From assembly GCA_037892935.1 (NCBI GenBank), contig JAYXKI010000007.1, positions 868,001 to 932,000 on the forward strand: a stretch of 64,000 bases of DNA, written 5' to 3'. The notes beneath the pieces are model-generated. The model did not search any database, had not been told where the DNA came from, and saw only the letters and a program-made list of their open reading frames with translations. This document shows, one piece after another, positions 1 to 11,687 of the stretch (position 1 is the stretch's first letter; the number at the start of each line of letters is the position of its first letter). This DNA is from Phlebopus portentosus. Its lineage: Eukaryota > Basidiomycota > Agaricomycetes > Boletales > Boletinellaceae. The position numbers and the translations under genes are program-made.

Positions 1-447
1 AGTTCCCTACACTTCCGACTTGAATGATATTAGTTGGAAGGCTTGAGAATTACACATAGCTGCTGTGCTTACCTTGAAATATGGTGGATAAGACAATATA
101 CGTGAGTGAAAAGAGCCTGACGATAGAGTGAGAAATAGGAGCAGCACATATATAGTATTATAGCTCGCTCACCTTGAAACGAAATATACAACCACAGCTG
201 GAACAATTCTTGACTTGAAAAGGAGTTGGTAGTCCAAGGGAACATTGGAAAAGAGATCCCAGGCGAAGGCCTTTAGTAACAATGTTAATGAAATGACTGC
301 ACTGCATCTTTTTATCGTCCAAAAACGTACTCCGAGACTCGCCACATAGATATACCGCGATACTTCAAGCTCTTTCGCGGTGTCCGGAGGTAGAAATGCA
401 AGAGCGGTCGTTGGATTGAGTAGGTCCGAGCAATTCAGTGCGGACAT
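1..447 (-). CDS. DUF6533-like fungal integral membrane protein (3' partial)
   Basis: Reverse-strand gene entering from the left edge. Exons read 331-447, 173-270, 73-116 and 1-18, with GT-AG introns between. Joining them gives a continuous N-terminus starting MSALNCSDLLNP at 447, then RYIYVASLGAFAWDLFSN, the LLFK segment, VVYFVSR and STIFQ followed by VGSVGN. This order (YIYVA..G.FxWD..., LLFK, PxVVYFxSR, STIFQ.xPVGNC) is typical of the large Agaricomycete multi-spanning membrane family with a DUF6533-type N-terminus, whose function is unknown. The start at 447 is preferred over 531 because the upstream residues do not resemble the family. The C-terminal part lies outside the window. Confidence 0.75.
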
Positions 448-1464
448 GGCAAGGTATCTTTTCCGCGAGGAAGGTGAGAGAAGAAGAGTTAAAAGGCATG
501 GCCCAAGACCCGGGTAGCTGGCCAGTGGCAATTCAGTTCATTGATGGGCCTTTGCGAAGAGTATTGCAGTGCCGCTAGAAGTAAGCATCACACAAGATTA
601 GCGCTCTGGCAGCCACTGAGAATCTCTTCACCATCATGGTGATACAAATCTTATGAACCCACGCGTATCATCCAATGATTGTGGGGATGAGCGGTGTCGA
701 TTACAAAGGTCTCCTGGTTAAAATTAAAAATCACTCATAAAGGAAGGCGTTTCTTGCGAAGACGAGGTTCTGTCCCTTCTTCAAGGAGAATTCTGCAGGC
801 ACCATCTTTAATCTGATTTCTGCGAGCGCAAACGAATCTTCGAGTGTCAGCTTGTAAGTCACACAGAATAGAACCGAGAGGGAATCGCACTTAGGAAGAA
901 AGAGATGAACTTGTGTTTTGTCACGTATTATGTAAGAAACATCTCATACAGACGTGACTTGATATCATCAGGTATTTACTGTAGCTTGGCGTTACATATT
1001 GGTTTACTGTAATTCTTCCACCGCCGCGGTCTATGTACTATAATTATCGGTACCGTATCCATGCCCGTGTTCTACGAACACAACAGAGGTAATATTTGTT
1101 TTGAAGGGCGCGACCGGCTTTGTTTCTATGCTACAGGACTTACAGTGCCGAAGTGATGCCGCTTTATTCGGTGTAACTGGTTTCTGTGAGAATATTTTAT
1201 AAAACACGGCCCGGAAATATTTTTTTGCAGCATGCGGAGACAGTTGCGTCTGGAGGAGGATATAAAAACAGAAAGGACGGCAGTCTGACTTTTTATTTCT
1301 CATTCCTCTTTTTTTCCCTGACTGGATCAGTTTCTTTTCAGTTTCTTTGGGTTTCTCCCTCGCCGTCTCGCACTGGTTGCAATTTCGTTTCGCGTTTCCC
1401 AGCTCTGCACTCTCTCGAAAAAATCCGTCGCCTTTGAAAGCAATCGGAAAAAGTAGACGTTAAG
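448..1464. other. intergenic region, no gene recognised
   Basis: About 1 kb between the divergent membrane-protein gene and the secreted-protein gene. Only short, mutually overlapping open frames without family resemblance are present. A pyrimidine-rich stretch (about 1290-1400) precedes the secreted-protein start, as is common in fungal promoters. Confidence 0.5.
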
Positions 1465-1994
1465 ATGCTTTTCGTCCTCTTCTTCTCGTTCCTAGCATTG
1501 TGCTTTGCCGCTCCCACTTCAAATCTCTACAAGCGTCAGGAAACGGTGTCAAATGTCGTTTGTACTGGTGAAGAGTGAGTGATTTTTGAATTCTCTTTTT
1601 ATGAAGGCAATCGATTTTAGCCTTCTTCTGTCTTCTATGTCAATAATAGTGCCCTCGATTTTCACACCGTAAACGTTGCGCTACTTCAAATCTGCGGCTC
1701 CATTGCCGGTTCAATTCAGAAGTGCCAGGGCAACCCTACGTCGACGACAGGCGAATCTGGCAACGTCAGGTTCACGATTGCGCCTGTTCAGGATGGAGCG
1801 ACCATCAATATCTCGAAGGGCCGTTGGGAACGTAAGTTTAACATAGTATTGCCGATTACCCTTTGTGTCTCATGGCTGTTATAGAGGGCATTAAGGCAGC
1901 CTTCGCTGTCTGCGGACAGGACATTCCGTTCACTGCGACCTTCACGGGCGGTGCGAGCAAGGGAGACGTCAACGTCACGCTCGAGCAGATTTAG
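1465..1994 (+). CDS. small secreted cysteine-containing protein
   Basis: Three exons (1465-1574, 1650-1831, 1885-1994) give 133 residues. The N-terminus MLFVLFFSFLALCFAAP is a clear signal peptide. A Kex2-like Lys-Arg site follows (LYKRQE, about residues 22-26), so the mature protein probably starts near Gln25. The mature part has four cysteines (VVCTGE, QICGS, KCQG, AVCGQ), enough for two disulfides, and segments such as VRFTIAPV and FTATFTGGASKG that look beta-rich. Introns are 75 and 53 nt with GTGAGT and GTAAGT donors. Size and layout match basidiomycete small secreted proteins, whose functions are mostly unknown. I do not recognise a named family. It is convergent with the epoxide hydrolase. 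Confidence 0.8.
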
Positions 1995-2269
1995 TGGGGA
2001 TGCAAAATTTTCCTTTCCTTTTGGTGAGCATAGCTCCCACCAGTATTAAGGAAGCCAAAAGCTAACTTGACCTAATAGGATGCCATTCGTTAATTTGGGA
2101 TTCGTGTCTGTCCTTCCAGGAATGCTAGGATACAAATTTTATTTTCCAGGTGATCCAAATTTGATGCTGTTGTTTCAAAATGGGGAAATATTCGAGTCAG
2201 GACGACATGAGCTTCTTTTTGCAGAGCATGAGAAACCGCGAAAGTACGGGAAGATTATCTTTGACCGAA

Positions 2270-3622
2270 TCACATTAAATTCAAACCTTGCAAGAATGCC
2301 TTCAACACCACAAGCAGATCTTCTGGGTTCTCCTGCTGCACCCAATGTCCCGCATTCTTAATGAATGTAATTCCCTCGTTCCCCGGCCTCATTAAGGGAC
2401 AGAGACTCCTCATCTTGTCAAACGCACCCGGATATTGATACGGTCCCCAATCTTTGTCACCTGCGACGAATAAAGCTGGAACTTCGATCTTCTTTCGAGA
2501 AAAGAGCGTAAGCTCGGAGATGTAGTCCTCTTCAGATGCTGAGATGGAGTTGAGAGTGTCACTGACGCGTCCGAGGCGTGTAGCTACGCGATAGCGGTTC
2601 AAGCCGCCTTGGAATCCGGTGCGTCCATATTCGGTGGTGAAGACGTCTACATCGGCGTCGCTCAGCCACGCGCGAGCACGTTCCAAGCCATCGCCGCGCG
2701 GAAGGCGCGCGCCAACGACTGCGGACATACTCTCTCCACGTGGCATCATGTAGTACGGTGGCAGGTAAGCGATCTCCTCAATGCTCTTCAGTGTGCGAGG
2801 ATCCGTAAAGTTCTCGACATCTTCTGGTGATGAGGACGAATCTGGCCAACATGCCGACTTGATATGGAAGTATGCGCGCACAAAATTGTGCAGCTGCTTC
2901 GTTGAGAGCTCTTTGTGCATATGTATGTTTACCTGCGGAAGCGAGTAATAATGCTGGTAGTACATCCTTGGAGGATCGAGACTGGCAAGCATCGCATCTA
3001 CCGTGAGGCCCATATGCGGAGATTTGGGCAATCCGCCAGCTGAAATTGCATCTGCCAAAGACGAATACGTCTGCGAGTTGAATTGCGTATCAGGTGTGCC
3101 AAGAAAGGGTGCGCTCATGAGCACAACACCCCGGTATATGTCAGGACGGACGAGTGCGCACGAGCTTGCTGTGATGGATCCGGAATCATGACCCATGACG
3201 CATGCGACGCTGTCATAGCCAAGCGCATAGACAAACGCGACATCGTCTCGAACGAGGTTTGCGAAGCTGAACGGTGAAATGGGATCCTGATATTTGTATG
3301 GATATGCTACGGATGCGTTAGACCCTTCTTTAGCATTCGGATTAGGCACGGTCCGCCCGAAGCCGCGTTGATCAGTTGCGACAACGCGAAATCCGAGGTC
3401 AGCAAGTGGACGCATTATCTTCCGCCAGGAATATGCAAGTTCGGGAAAGCCGTGGACCAGGATGATCAGAGGTGGTTTGGTCTCATCTTTAGGAGGTCTA
3501 TTTGGATGCGCATCGAGGAAATGCACGATTAGGTCGTTCACTGAGATGTACTTGGACTCGATACCCTCGGGCAGAGGCAATGGAGGCAGATTTAAATCGA
3601 GATTGATTGTCTTCCGGCTCAT
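2270..3622 (-). CDS. soluble epoxide hydrolase-like alpha/beta hydrolase
   Basis: Single-exon gene of 450 residues with all landmarks of the alpha/beta-hydrolase epoxide hydrolase group. The oxyanion-hole motif HGFPELAYSWRK begins at about residue 57. The nucleophile elbow GHDSGS has Asp146 as the predicted nucleophile. The acid lies in AGDKDWGPY (about Asp391) and the base is His426 in NAGHWVQQE. Tyrosines in the cap (for example TTEYGRTGF) could polarise the epoxide. Members open epoxides to diols through a covalent ester intermediate. The protein is longer than the usual ~320-350 residues, mostly from insertions in the cap and an N-terminal extension. No signal peptide is seen, so it is probably cytosolic or peroxisomal. 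The physiological substrate cannot be told from sequence. Confidence 0.9.
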   Translation of the reverse strand: MSRKTINLDLNLPPLPLPEGIESKYISVNDLIVHFLDAHPNRPPKDETKPPLIILVHGFPELAYSWRKIMRPLADLGFRVVATDQRGFGRTVPNPNAKEGSNASVAYPYKYQDPISPFSFANLVRDDVAFVYALGYDSVACVMGHDSGSITASSCALVRPDIYRGVVLMSAPFLGTPDTQFNSQTYSSLADAISAGGLPKSPHMGLTVDAMLASLDPPRMYYQHYYSLPQVNIHMHKELSTKQLHNFVRAYFHIKSACWPDSSSSPEDVENFTDPRTLKSIEEIAYLPPYYMMPRGESMSAVVGARLPRGDGLERARAWLSDADVDVFTTEYGRTGFQGGLNRYRVATRLGRVSDTLNSISASEEDYISELTLFSRKKIEVPALFVAGDKDWGPYQYPGAFDKMRSLCPLMRPGNEGITFIKNAGHWVQQENPEDLLVVLKAFLQGLNLM

Positions 3623-4361
3623 AGCTATGTTGGATCCTTTAAGTGTTTTGTTTTGATCTTTTCAATCACGCAAGACTGAAGTAGAGCTTACCAGCAACTT
3701 GGGAATGTAGAATGTGGTAATCCAAGTAGTAGTCCTCCGGCGACTACATATATTTGCTGTCCGTGGCAGCAGCCTCCTCCGTCACGGTGCCTGGTAAGAA
3801 GAGTATTTATAAGATCGGCCTTCTGCCTTGTGCGACGGAGTTCTTGCGATGGATCATGTGAAACTGTTTCCCCGTTCGAAAGAAAGACCCAAATAAAACC
3901 GTCTCCAATTGGGGGGCGAGTTGCGAAAGGAGTAGCGAAAGATAATGATTCCGAGCGACCCAGACTTCCAAACACACTTAATCCGAGCCGGCGATCGATG
4001 ATGACGGATCAAATTGCCTTGATTGGGTATGGCGACTGTGACGGAAGTGACGAGTCTGCAGTTGCAAATGGAAATGTTTCGTCATGTGACTTGCATACCG
4101 TTGACAACGAGGTTTGTGGCAAAAGTTAGGAGTCGATACCCATCTCACGCTGTTGCTTCTTAACGTAGCTCTTGTTCTTGCGGCCTTTTACTCGACCAAC
4201 GGGCCAACTCACTGCCGCGCCGCATCTCACTCTGGGAAAGATCGTGCAGAGTGACGACTGCGGGACGTGTGTCGTGAACGTGACCGAGATCAGACCACTC
4301 TGCGGAACAAGAGCCAGAGGGTTCACGAGCGATATCCGTAAGGTTGACCTCCTATTCGACC
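3623..4361. other. divergent intergenic region between hydrolase and sphingomyelinase-like gene
   Basis: About 740 bases separate the start codons of the reverse-strand hydrolase (3622) and the forward phosphodiesterase (4362). It should hold both promoters. Short open frames on both strands lack recognisable domains. No clear TATA box or repeat was identified. Confidence 0.5.
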
Positions 4362-7199
4362 ATGAAGCCTTGCGTACCTCTGGAACGCTTCAAGGGCCAT
4401 GCTGGTTGCCTCGGTCTCTTGCTCATCTACTTCATAGTGGTTGCACAGCTCGTGGTTGGATCCCAAACAGTGCTGCATCTCGAGGACGCAGCGTCGATCA
4501 CTGAGGACATTCTGTTAGCAGCGCGGAATGCCAGCGTTACAAAGAGCTGTAGATCATGTCAGGCACTTCTTATTCCTCTGAAGCGTCTTGCGGTACTCGG
4601 CGACGATAGTTTCGTGTCCTCCATAACGCGCATATGCAAGGTGCGCAAGGTATGTGTTCTCATTTCTTTTGCTTGTGGTCTTTTCTGAGTCATGCGCGAT
4701 ATAGCTTCAAGATCCAGATGTATGCGAAGGTGATATAGGCGCGCAAGGACCTATCATTGCCCATGCGCTGCGACGCATGTCACTTAGTGGTCGTACATCG
4801 CGTCTATTCTGCAATGCACTCTTCGGAATGTGTGACCAGGAGTCTGTGGAACCATACGATGTTGCCTTCCCTGATAACTCTCCTGTGAGGCGGACACCAG
4901 CACATCCTAGACGCAAGCCGTTTCAGGTGGTGCATCTCAGTGACGTGCACATTGATCCAGAATACTTAGTAAGCATCTTGTTTTGATATTTGTTCATGCT
5001 ATTATTGACTAGTAACCCAGGTCGGCTCAGAAGCCAACTGTACAAAGTACATTTGCTGTAGAGACTTTTCATCGGGTGGCGAAAGTAGAACGGACGATCA
5101 GGTCATACATCCTGCTGAACCGTTCGGGAACAGGCATTGCGATGCCCCTGTCGGGCTTGCCAACAGTATGTTTCACGCAATTAACGAGCTCGTTCCACAA
5201 GCGCGATTTACCCTTTCGACCGGTGACGTCGTTGATCGTAAGTTTTCACTTTATTTTCAGACCCGCACGCGGCTCAAGGTTGCTTGTAGATGCCAACTGG
5301 CTTCTTAGCCGGGAGTGAGTGCATCGAGATTGAGATTTCTTGAGTTTACTAAACGTCAAGTTAGGACCGTCGAGGATGAGCTGCATAATTTCCATACACA
5401 GCTCTTTGTGAACCTCTCCAGCACCAATGCCTTTTATGGATCTATTGGTATGCATGCTCAGTCGTTATCTGTTCCTTCTCTGACCAAGCCCCGCAACTAC
5501 AGGTAACCAGTAAGCTGAACGCTCGCATGCATAACGAAGTCTACTGCTAAATATGTAAATTAGTGATGGGTATCCGACCAATGATTTTCCGCGTACTACG
5601 GCAGAAGAACCCAACTCAGTAGATTGGGTATTCGATTTGTTAAGTCGTGATTGGGAGGTTCATGTCAATTTTTTGGATGCTACTTGGACAGACGATTAAC
5701 TTTTAGTCTTTGCAGCGTTGGATCGGTGATACTGGTTCGTCTTCTGTGCGACACACGTCTGGATCCTATGCTGTTGTGCATCCGGGAACGAAGCTCAGGT
5801 AAATGTTATCCAGCTTATTCTGAATTAAGGAGAAAGACGCTAACGATCGGTAAAGGCTGATTTCCGTCAACACGCAATACTGGTATAAGTACAAGTAAGC
5901 CTCATGCGCTGGCTGTCAATAAGGATCGCTAGTTGATGACGCTTTTGAAGCTTCTGGATTTATGATAGCGATGAGTTTCAGTGCGTTATAGGCTTCCTTC
6001 ATCGAAGCTATCATTCTGATTCCCTACAGACCAGACCCGAATGGCATTTTGTCATTCCTTGTCTCCGAACTTGACGCTGCCGAGAAATCTGGTCAAAAGG
6101 TGTGGATATTTGGTCATATTCCTCCTGGTTCGAGTGATACCATGCGGGATCAGGTTCGTTCCTGCTTTTTGTTCGTACACGAATAGATCAATAGTAGGTG
6201 CTGACGGCATGCTTCACACAGTCAAACTATTTCAATCAGATTGTGCATCGATATCACGACACAATTGCCGCACAGTTTTACGGGCACACACACTTCGACC
6301 AGTTCCAGATTGCTTATAGCAATTATTCAGATCGAAGTGCGGAGACTGCAATGAGCTTTGGCCTTGTGGCGCCATCTTTGACACCCACGAGTATGCTTTT
6401 TGTTCTAAACATAGTTTTTCCTTGTAAATTTTTCTAACTACACTGCGTGTTAGACGGGAATCCTGCATTTACTGTGTACGATGTTGATCCTGATACTTAC
6501 GATATCATGGATGCCAAGGTGTATATTGGTAAGTCGTCCAGTCTTGCTTATGCTTCTTCTGTTAAACGACTCCTCCGTAGCAAATATGACCAAAGCAGTC
6601 TACCGTGAGAAGCGTAAGACTTCATTGCTACGCATGTGACGACGATTTGATCTCTGAACTTCATAATGTAGCGCATTGGGAACTTTACTACAGTGCACGC
6701 GACGCTTACGGTCCTCTCGTTGCTTCGCTATCTTCTGCATCTTCGTCTGAGCATCAGCCATCATACCCCTCATCTGCGCCGCTCGATGCGCCATTCTGGC
6801 ACCGTGTAACAGAAGTGTTTGAGGCGGATAATTCTACGTTTATGGCATATCGGGAACGTATGAATCGAGGAGCTTGGATGATGAGATGTGGTGAAAAGTG
6901 CAAGAATGTGACGATATGCGATATACGTGCTATGCGTGCCGAGGATAGTTGCGTGAGTACCTTTCTGAGAGTGTTATCTTGAGCACCTTTGAACTTATTG
7001 CTGAAATTTGGGATATGTGCAGTATAAGCAGAGTCTGAATCAGATCATCATCGCACCTCCGGGCGAACAGAGCGACACTTTGCGAGAGCCTGTTAGTGGT
7101 GACGATGCAGAATTGACGTCGGACCTCGAGGCTCATACTGCATGCGAAGGCAGTACGTTGCCTCTCGTCATGCGACGCCTAGTTGGATGGGCTGTCTGA
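4362..7199 (+). CDS. acid sphingomyelinase-like phosphodiesterase with saposin domain
   Basis: Sixteen exons splice to 670 residues, all junctions in phase: 4362-4649, 4705-4968, 5021-5237, 5290-5314, 5365-5447, 5503-5509, 5564-5657, 5716-5798, 5856-5894, 5951-5980, 6030-6153, 6198-6390, 6454-6528, 6581-6613, 6672-6952, 7023-7199. A hydrophobic N-terminal segment (GCLGLLLIYFIVVAQLVVG) serves as signal or anchor. A saposin-B type cysteine domain follows (CRSCQALL ... RLFCNALFGMCD). The calcineurin-like metallophosphatase core has the metal-binding signatures LSDVHID, STGDVVD, GNHDGYPTN, IFGHIPPG and YGHTHFDQF. The family hydrolyses sphingomyelin or related phosphodiesters in secretory or lysosomal compartments. 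The tail after the last conserved Cys is weakly conserved. The start of exon 12 (6198 or 6222) and an alternative start at 4344 are uncertain. Confidence 0.88.
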
Positions 7200-7536
7200 G
7201 TAATTGACCGAACGCTAGTCCATTTTTGACGCTATAGAGTCCTAACGTTATGTAGAATTTTGGAGATCTATTGGACCTGTCTTGATTGCTATGTTTGCTC
7301 GTCATGACCAAATGTATACTTTAATCAATGTACTGTCTGTAGTCACCCTGTTAATAGCTTGCACGTGTGTCATTGTAATTTATATTGAACATGTATTGCT
7401 TTTTAAGCATGCTAGAGAAATGGCTACAGTAACTTCTGCTTATTCTTTGTTTCTCTTGGTATTTACAGGATTCAAATTTCTTTGGGGGAGTAAATGATTC
7501 GATAGCTTGTTTCCAGCTCCAATACGATCGGATCGA
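7200..7536. other. convergent intergenic region
   Basis: Between the convergent phosphodiesterase and the PRGK-family gene. An open frame at 7282-7497 (+) encodes hydrophobic stretches but has no family resemblance and probably lies in 3' untranslated sequence. Confidence 0.4.
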
Positions 7537-7961
7537 TCATTTCTTGACAACAGTGGGCTTGTTCAACTTGCCACGCGGCAGGAATGCCGGAGCGGGACTT
7601 CGTATCTACTTAACACAACACTTCACTCAGGCGCGAATACAAGCGAACTCACACATCGTCATCATCATTGGCTGCATCTGCGCCTTCTCCCGGACCATCA
7701 TGCTCTTGTCTGAGAGCGGATGTAATTTGTGTTAGGTCCTTTTAGAGGTCCAGAGCGATAAGAAGTCACCACTCACGCTAATTCCGAGTCTAGCTTTGCT
7801 GGCTCGTCTCTTTGGCCATAAAGAGCTTCCTGCTGTGCAGCATCACGGCTAATCAGTGCATTGCCTTCATCAGTCTGTGCATCGATAGAGACAAAATAAA
7901 ATTAGATTTTCTGAACGACTCACTCGTTCAAGGCTCTTTGCTCGACTTCTTTGTCACTCAT
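7537..7961 (-). CDS. PRGK-family small protein, distant member (probable single-base defect)
   Basis: Four short reverse-strand exons are visible: 7924-7961 (MSDKEVEQRALNE), 7777-7874 (TDEGNALISRDAAQ...), 7653-7709 (an acidic segment ending ANDDDD) and 7537-7597 (PAPAFLPRGKLNKPTVVKK, stop). The last exon matches the island gene at 28527-29032, which ends IIPRGSLNKPT and then a lysine-rich tail. All donors interrupt codons after the second base, as in the island genes. The join between exons 1 and 2 is out of frame by one base: exon 2 is 98 nt where a multiple of three is expected. The gene therefore has a one-base deletion, an unusual splice or an assembly error. Function unknown. The protein would be about 84 residues, strongly hydrophilic, with no signal peptide or membrane segment. 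Confidence 0.5.
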
Positions 7962-8342
7962 GACGTCTGAACAAGCGCTACGAAGTTCGGCTAGTATAAA
8001 GTTGCTTTGGTACCCACAAACTTGGTAGGAGGGAGAGTTGTCTAAACAGGGGACAGATGGCTGCGATTGCGCGATAGATAAACAGATTCGGCAGGTCCGT
8101 GATTAGGTTACCATTAATGATATTCGAATAAACGAAAATAAAGTGGAGTAAAGTTGATGGCGCTAATTTTCTCCATGTTCTTTGCTGAGCGCCCGTGAAT
8201 TCCTTCTAATTTCAATGCTTTTTGCACTTCCCGCCTTAGAATTGATTTACGATAGTCCCTACATCACCCCGTCGCAACATCCATGGAAACTCACTATTCT
8301 CTATTTCCGCATTGTCTTCGCATATACTATAGTCCGGCGGAT
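7962..8342. other. intergenic region
   Basis: About 380 bases between the 3' end of the reverse-strand MFS gene and the start of the small PRGK-family gene. It must contain the promoter of that small gene. No further gene or repeat seen. Confidence 0.4.
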
Positions 8343-10553
8343 TTATAGCACATAGCGAAATGCCAGGTTCTCCTTGTCTGTCAAGTCCAAAAAGGCCTTG
8401 TCTACTTTCTGTCTAATGACTTCCCCATCTTTCATTATTTCAACGATCTGGAAATCTTCGAAGACTTCCTTTCCAATACCTGTTTGCCTGGCCATTTCCT
8501 TCATCTTATCCCTGCGCTTATTTTCCGCGGATAGATCATAGCGAAGGACAAGTGTTAGAAGAATAGAGGCGAGATGCGACATGAGAGTAATCCCAAATGG
8601 TATGCGATTCGTGGGCCTGTATTGGCTACGCCAATATTGTGTGCAAAGGATCTGTCCCATGGCGTATCCGATTAGGAAGATAGCCGTGGTCGTAGTCCTC
8701 TAACAATGAAACATTGTGGCAAATCGCGTTAACAACCCGGGGAATTGCTTGATAAGAGAAAAGATGCGGTACCTTCGTGTGTCCGGAGACGGCAGACGTG
8801 ACCCAGGACATTGTCATAATAAACGCTGGTGAACTGCCCAAGTCTGCATGAGCAACGTCAGATATGCGAATTTACCTCGAAATCAGCCTTCAGAACATAT
8901 GAAGCTGTCAAGGACATACACAGGAGATAAATGCCGACCAGATGAGCAACTCTACTCTCCAGAGGAGTACATATCTCGATAAGACAACCGACAATAGCTG
9001 GGATCCAGGAAATAACGCTGATCCATGCTCGTGAATTCTGACAGTCGGCAAATCCACAAGGGTTAATATGGTCGCTCAGCGCTATAAGCAAGCAGGACGA
9101 GCAAACGTCGAAACATACCGGAAATCGTCGCAAAGCATAGCACGCAGAAGTAATGCCGATTATCTGCACGACGCCATTCGGTATACTGAGCAAACTCGTC
9201 TGTAGAGTCGTAAATCCAAAGCTCTTGATCAAAAGACTATATTCCACTCCTATCCCTCCAATCAGACTCGCGAACCCAGCAAAGGCTGCGAACAACCACG
9301 TCTTCAGATCCAGAAGTGCCTCCTTAACTTGATAAGATTTCCACGCCTTCGTTTCAATTCCGTTTTGATTTGCCTGGACTCGACGGACGGCCAATATCCT
9401 CTCCTGCGGTGTAAGAAATCGTGCAGTCGTCGGGTTATCCGGGAAGAAGAACGAAAATGCGAGAAAGGGTATCAAAGTAATCAAAGAAGTTGCGATCATG
9501 AGCCATTGCCATTGACTCGGCTTAGAGGTAGGAGAAGTGTGAACCATTGCAAATTGAAGGAAGGACGAGCAGATAGCAGCGAGACCGTTGCATTGGAAAA
9601 CCCACCCGAGTCGCTCGCCAATTTCAGTGCGAGTGTAAAACATCCCGCAGACAAGCATGAGTCCTGCCGTCATACTTCCTTCGGATGCGCCTAATAGGAA
9701 GCGAACCGCAACTAGATATCGCGGTAGAATCAACCAAAGCCACTAAAGCAAATGAAAAGCAAACTTACAAAGTTGGACGAAATTACGGCATGCTGCATGT
9801 AATCCTAAAAACAGACACCTACAGTTGTGCATTAGGTCTGAAGCTCAACAACAAACTCCCACAAATCGATTTACCAGAGGAAGATGTTAAATGTTAGCCA
9901 TGTTCCGACAGGCTGCCTCTGCAAAGCCCAGTTCTGGGGCCATGAGAAAACCAAATAGCCTGCAGAAGCCTTGAGTAGACTGTCGACAAGTCAGAATGAA
10001 GATAACTCACCGATATAGAAAGCAGAACTAAGTGTATTAAATTGGTCTGTAGTAAGATGATTATCGCTGATTAAGCCTAGGATGGATGTTGACGCAAGTG
10101 TGCTCCTAAACAAGTCGGAAACATAATTGATTGAGCTGGATGTTGAAGGAAGCAGCGAAAGGAAGCGTAAGGTAATTCTCGTGTCGATCATGACTGCGAA
10201 GAAGTGTGAATTACTGTAGTGTTTTGACTCACTTGTCGATGAACTGGACTGTGCTTCCAAACCATGTCAGGCAATCCTCTCCACCCTGCAGGAATGAGAA
10301 AGAACGCACTGGTATAGATCACACAAAGCAGAGGTAAGAGGTGTCTATCAATTTTCCGCCGGAGACGCTTCGACTCTTCTGGAAATATCTCTTGTTGGTC
10401 AGAGTGGCCGGCAAGCAACTTGAGAGCAACGTCAAGACGCTTTAGATTTCCATGAATATATTCTGCGTCCGGTACGATGGTCTTCTCGTCGATGAAAGAC
10501 ACGCTTCGCGAGTGATCGTTTGATGATCCAATCCTTTCTCTGTCGTGGTTCAT
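8343..10553 (-). CDS. MFS transporter, allantoate permease (DAL5)-like, copy 1
   Basis: Nine reverse-strand exons (10310-10553, 10233-10248, 10011-10105, 9875-9959, 9769-9818, 9119-9711, 8920-9037, 8773-8843, 8343-8699) give 542 residues in frame. The N-terminal cytoplasmic region contains KRLRRKIDRHLLPLLCVIY at the first membrane helix. Then come GLISDNHLTTDQFNTL, the helix-4/5 signature RFLLGASEGSMTAGLML, FFFPDNPTTARFLT in the central loop, WIPAIVGCLIEICTP and GYAMGQILCTQYW. This order is typical of the anion:cation symporter family (DAL5/TNA1/VHT1-like) that imports allantoate, nicotinate, vitamins or similar organic anions. The substrate is unknown. Exon lengths are identical in all nine exons to the gene at 52510-54686. 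Confidence 0.9.
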
Positions 10554-11687
10554 GCTTCACCTGATCCTCGTGTACGGAACGAGGCTGGCGGAAAGACAAG
10601 GGCGCGGCCAGAGGAGACATGTTCGTCTGAAGCGAGATATACATCCGCTCCAGTAAATTGCTCTTCAGCTGTTCCGCCTGAAGTCGGACACTGTGTAATC
10701 CACACTTAATAAATGTGTACAAATCTGATCTGCGGAAAGATGAACCTTTATCCGTACCGAGTTTCTGCTATATTTGTCAATAGGCATCTGATTGCAGAAA
10801 GGAGAATTTCCCTGCGAAGCTTTTTGTCTTTGTATAACCTGTCTTTTATTGGCTGAGTGGATAGAACATTGGCTGGAATTTGAAATTTCAGAGAGGCGCT
10901 CTAATCAATCACTGGAAGAGATGACATACCAAGTCCTCAGCCGAGGATATCCGGTATATTTCTGGAGAATAGGCCAGACCCGTCAACTTGGCCTGTGGAT
11001 AGGGGTTCAGCCGAACTTTGCGGCATTATGATCGATGGAAGAACATCGGACCTATCCAATATCCGCTCGCAACACCGGAGCAAGATGTCACTCACACACC
11101 GGTGTTCAGCTCCATTGTTACCTATAAAACTGCAGAAAGGCGAGCGGCGAATGGACCTCACTTACCGTAAAGCCCCTTTTGCAACATGTTATTCACCGTG
11201 GCTGAATTTACAATTCGGTCTGTTCGGGTTGATGGAAACAGCAGAAACGACTTGATGCCATAATTGACGAGGTTCCTTGAGAAGGTCATCAGGCTTCGCG
11301 CACGGTTACAGACACATTAGAACGACTGGCGTGCGAAGGGCAGAAGCAGATGACAAGATGTTCAGGTCTCCACAAAGTCCTGTAGTTCAAAAAGATAAAG
11401 GAAAACCCCAAGCACTCGATGGCAAACATGATCTTGCTCCTTTGCCCGGACGGAACCTTGCAACACTCTATGGAGTTGACCGAATGCGGGACGACATGCT
11501 ATATTCATGCTTTACTCAACATTTTGCGCCTTTCGCACAGGCACGAACACATTGTACGGTGCTTAGCCATAAAGAGTTGATAAACCACTTATCTAGAAAT
11601 GAATTCAGCGGAACTGCGTCGGCTGTGGGATGATCTATTCCACTCACAGAAAATAAGGTTAATGAATACACTGCTAAAAGAACTCAG
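10554..11687. other. intergenic region, no gene recognised
   Basis: About 1.1 kb between the MFS start and the end of the NDUFAF2-like gene. Several open frames (for example 11277-11633, +) occur, but none shows domains, plausible splicing or similarity to other proteins in the window. It includes the MFS promoter. Confidence 0.4.

Noticed and set aside
5238..5260. 23-nt intron after STGDVVD in the phosphodiesterase
   Set aside because: Below any plausible intron size. The acceptor at 5289 keeps the frame and gives the conserved continuation HANWLLSRE.
11277..11633. 118-codon forward frame upstream of MFS copy 1
   Set aside because: No domain, no upstream promoter cue and composition like non-coding DNA. 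Reported only as part of the intergenic entry.
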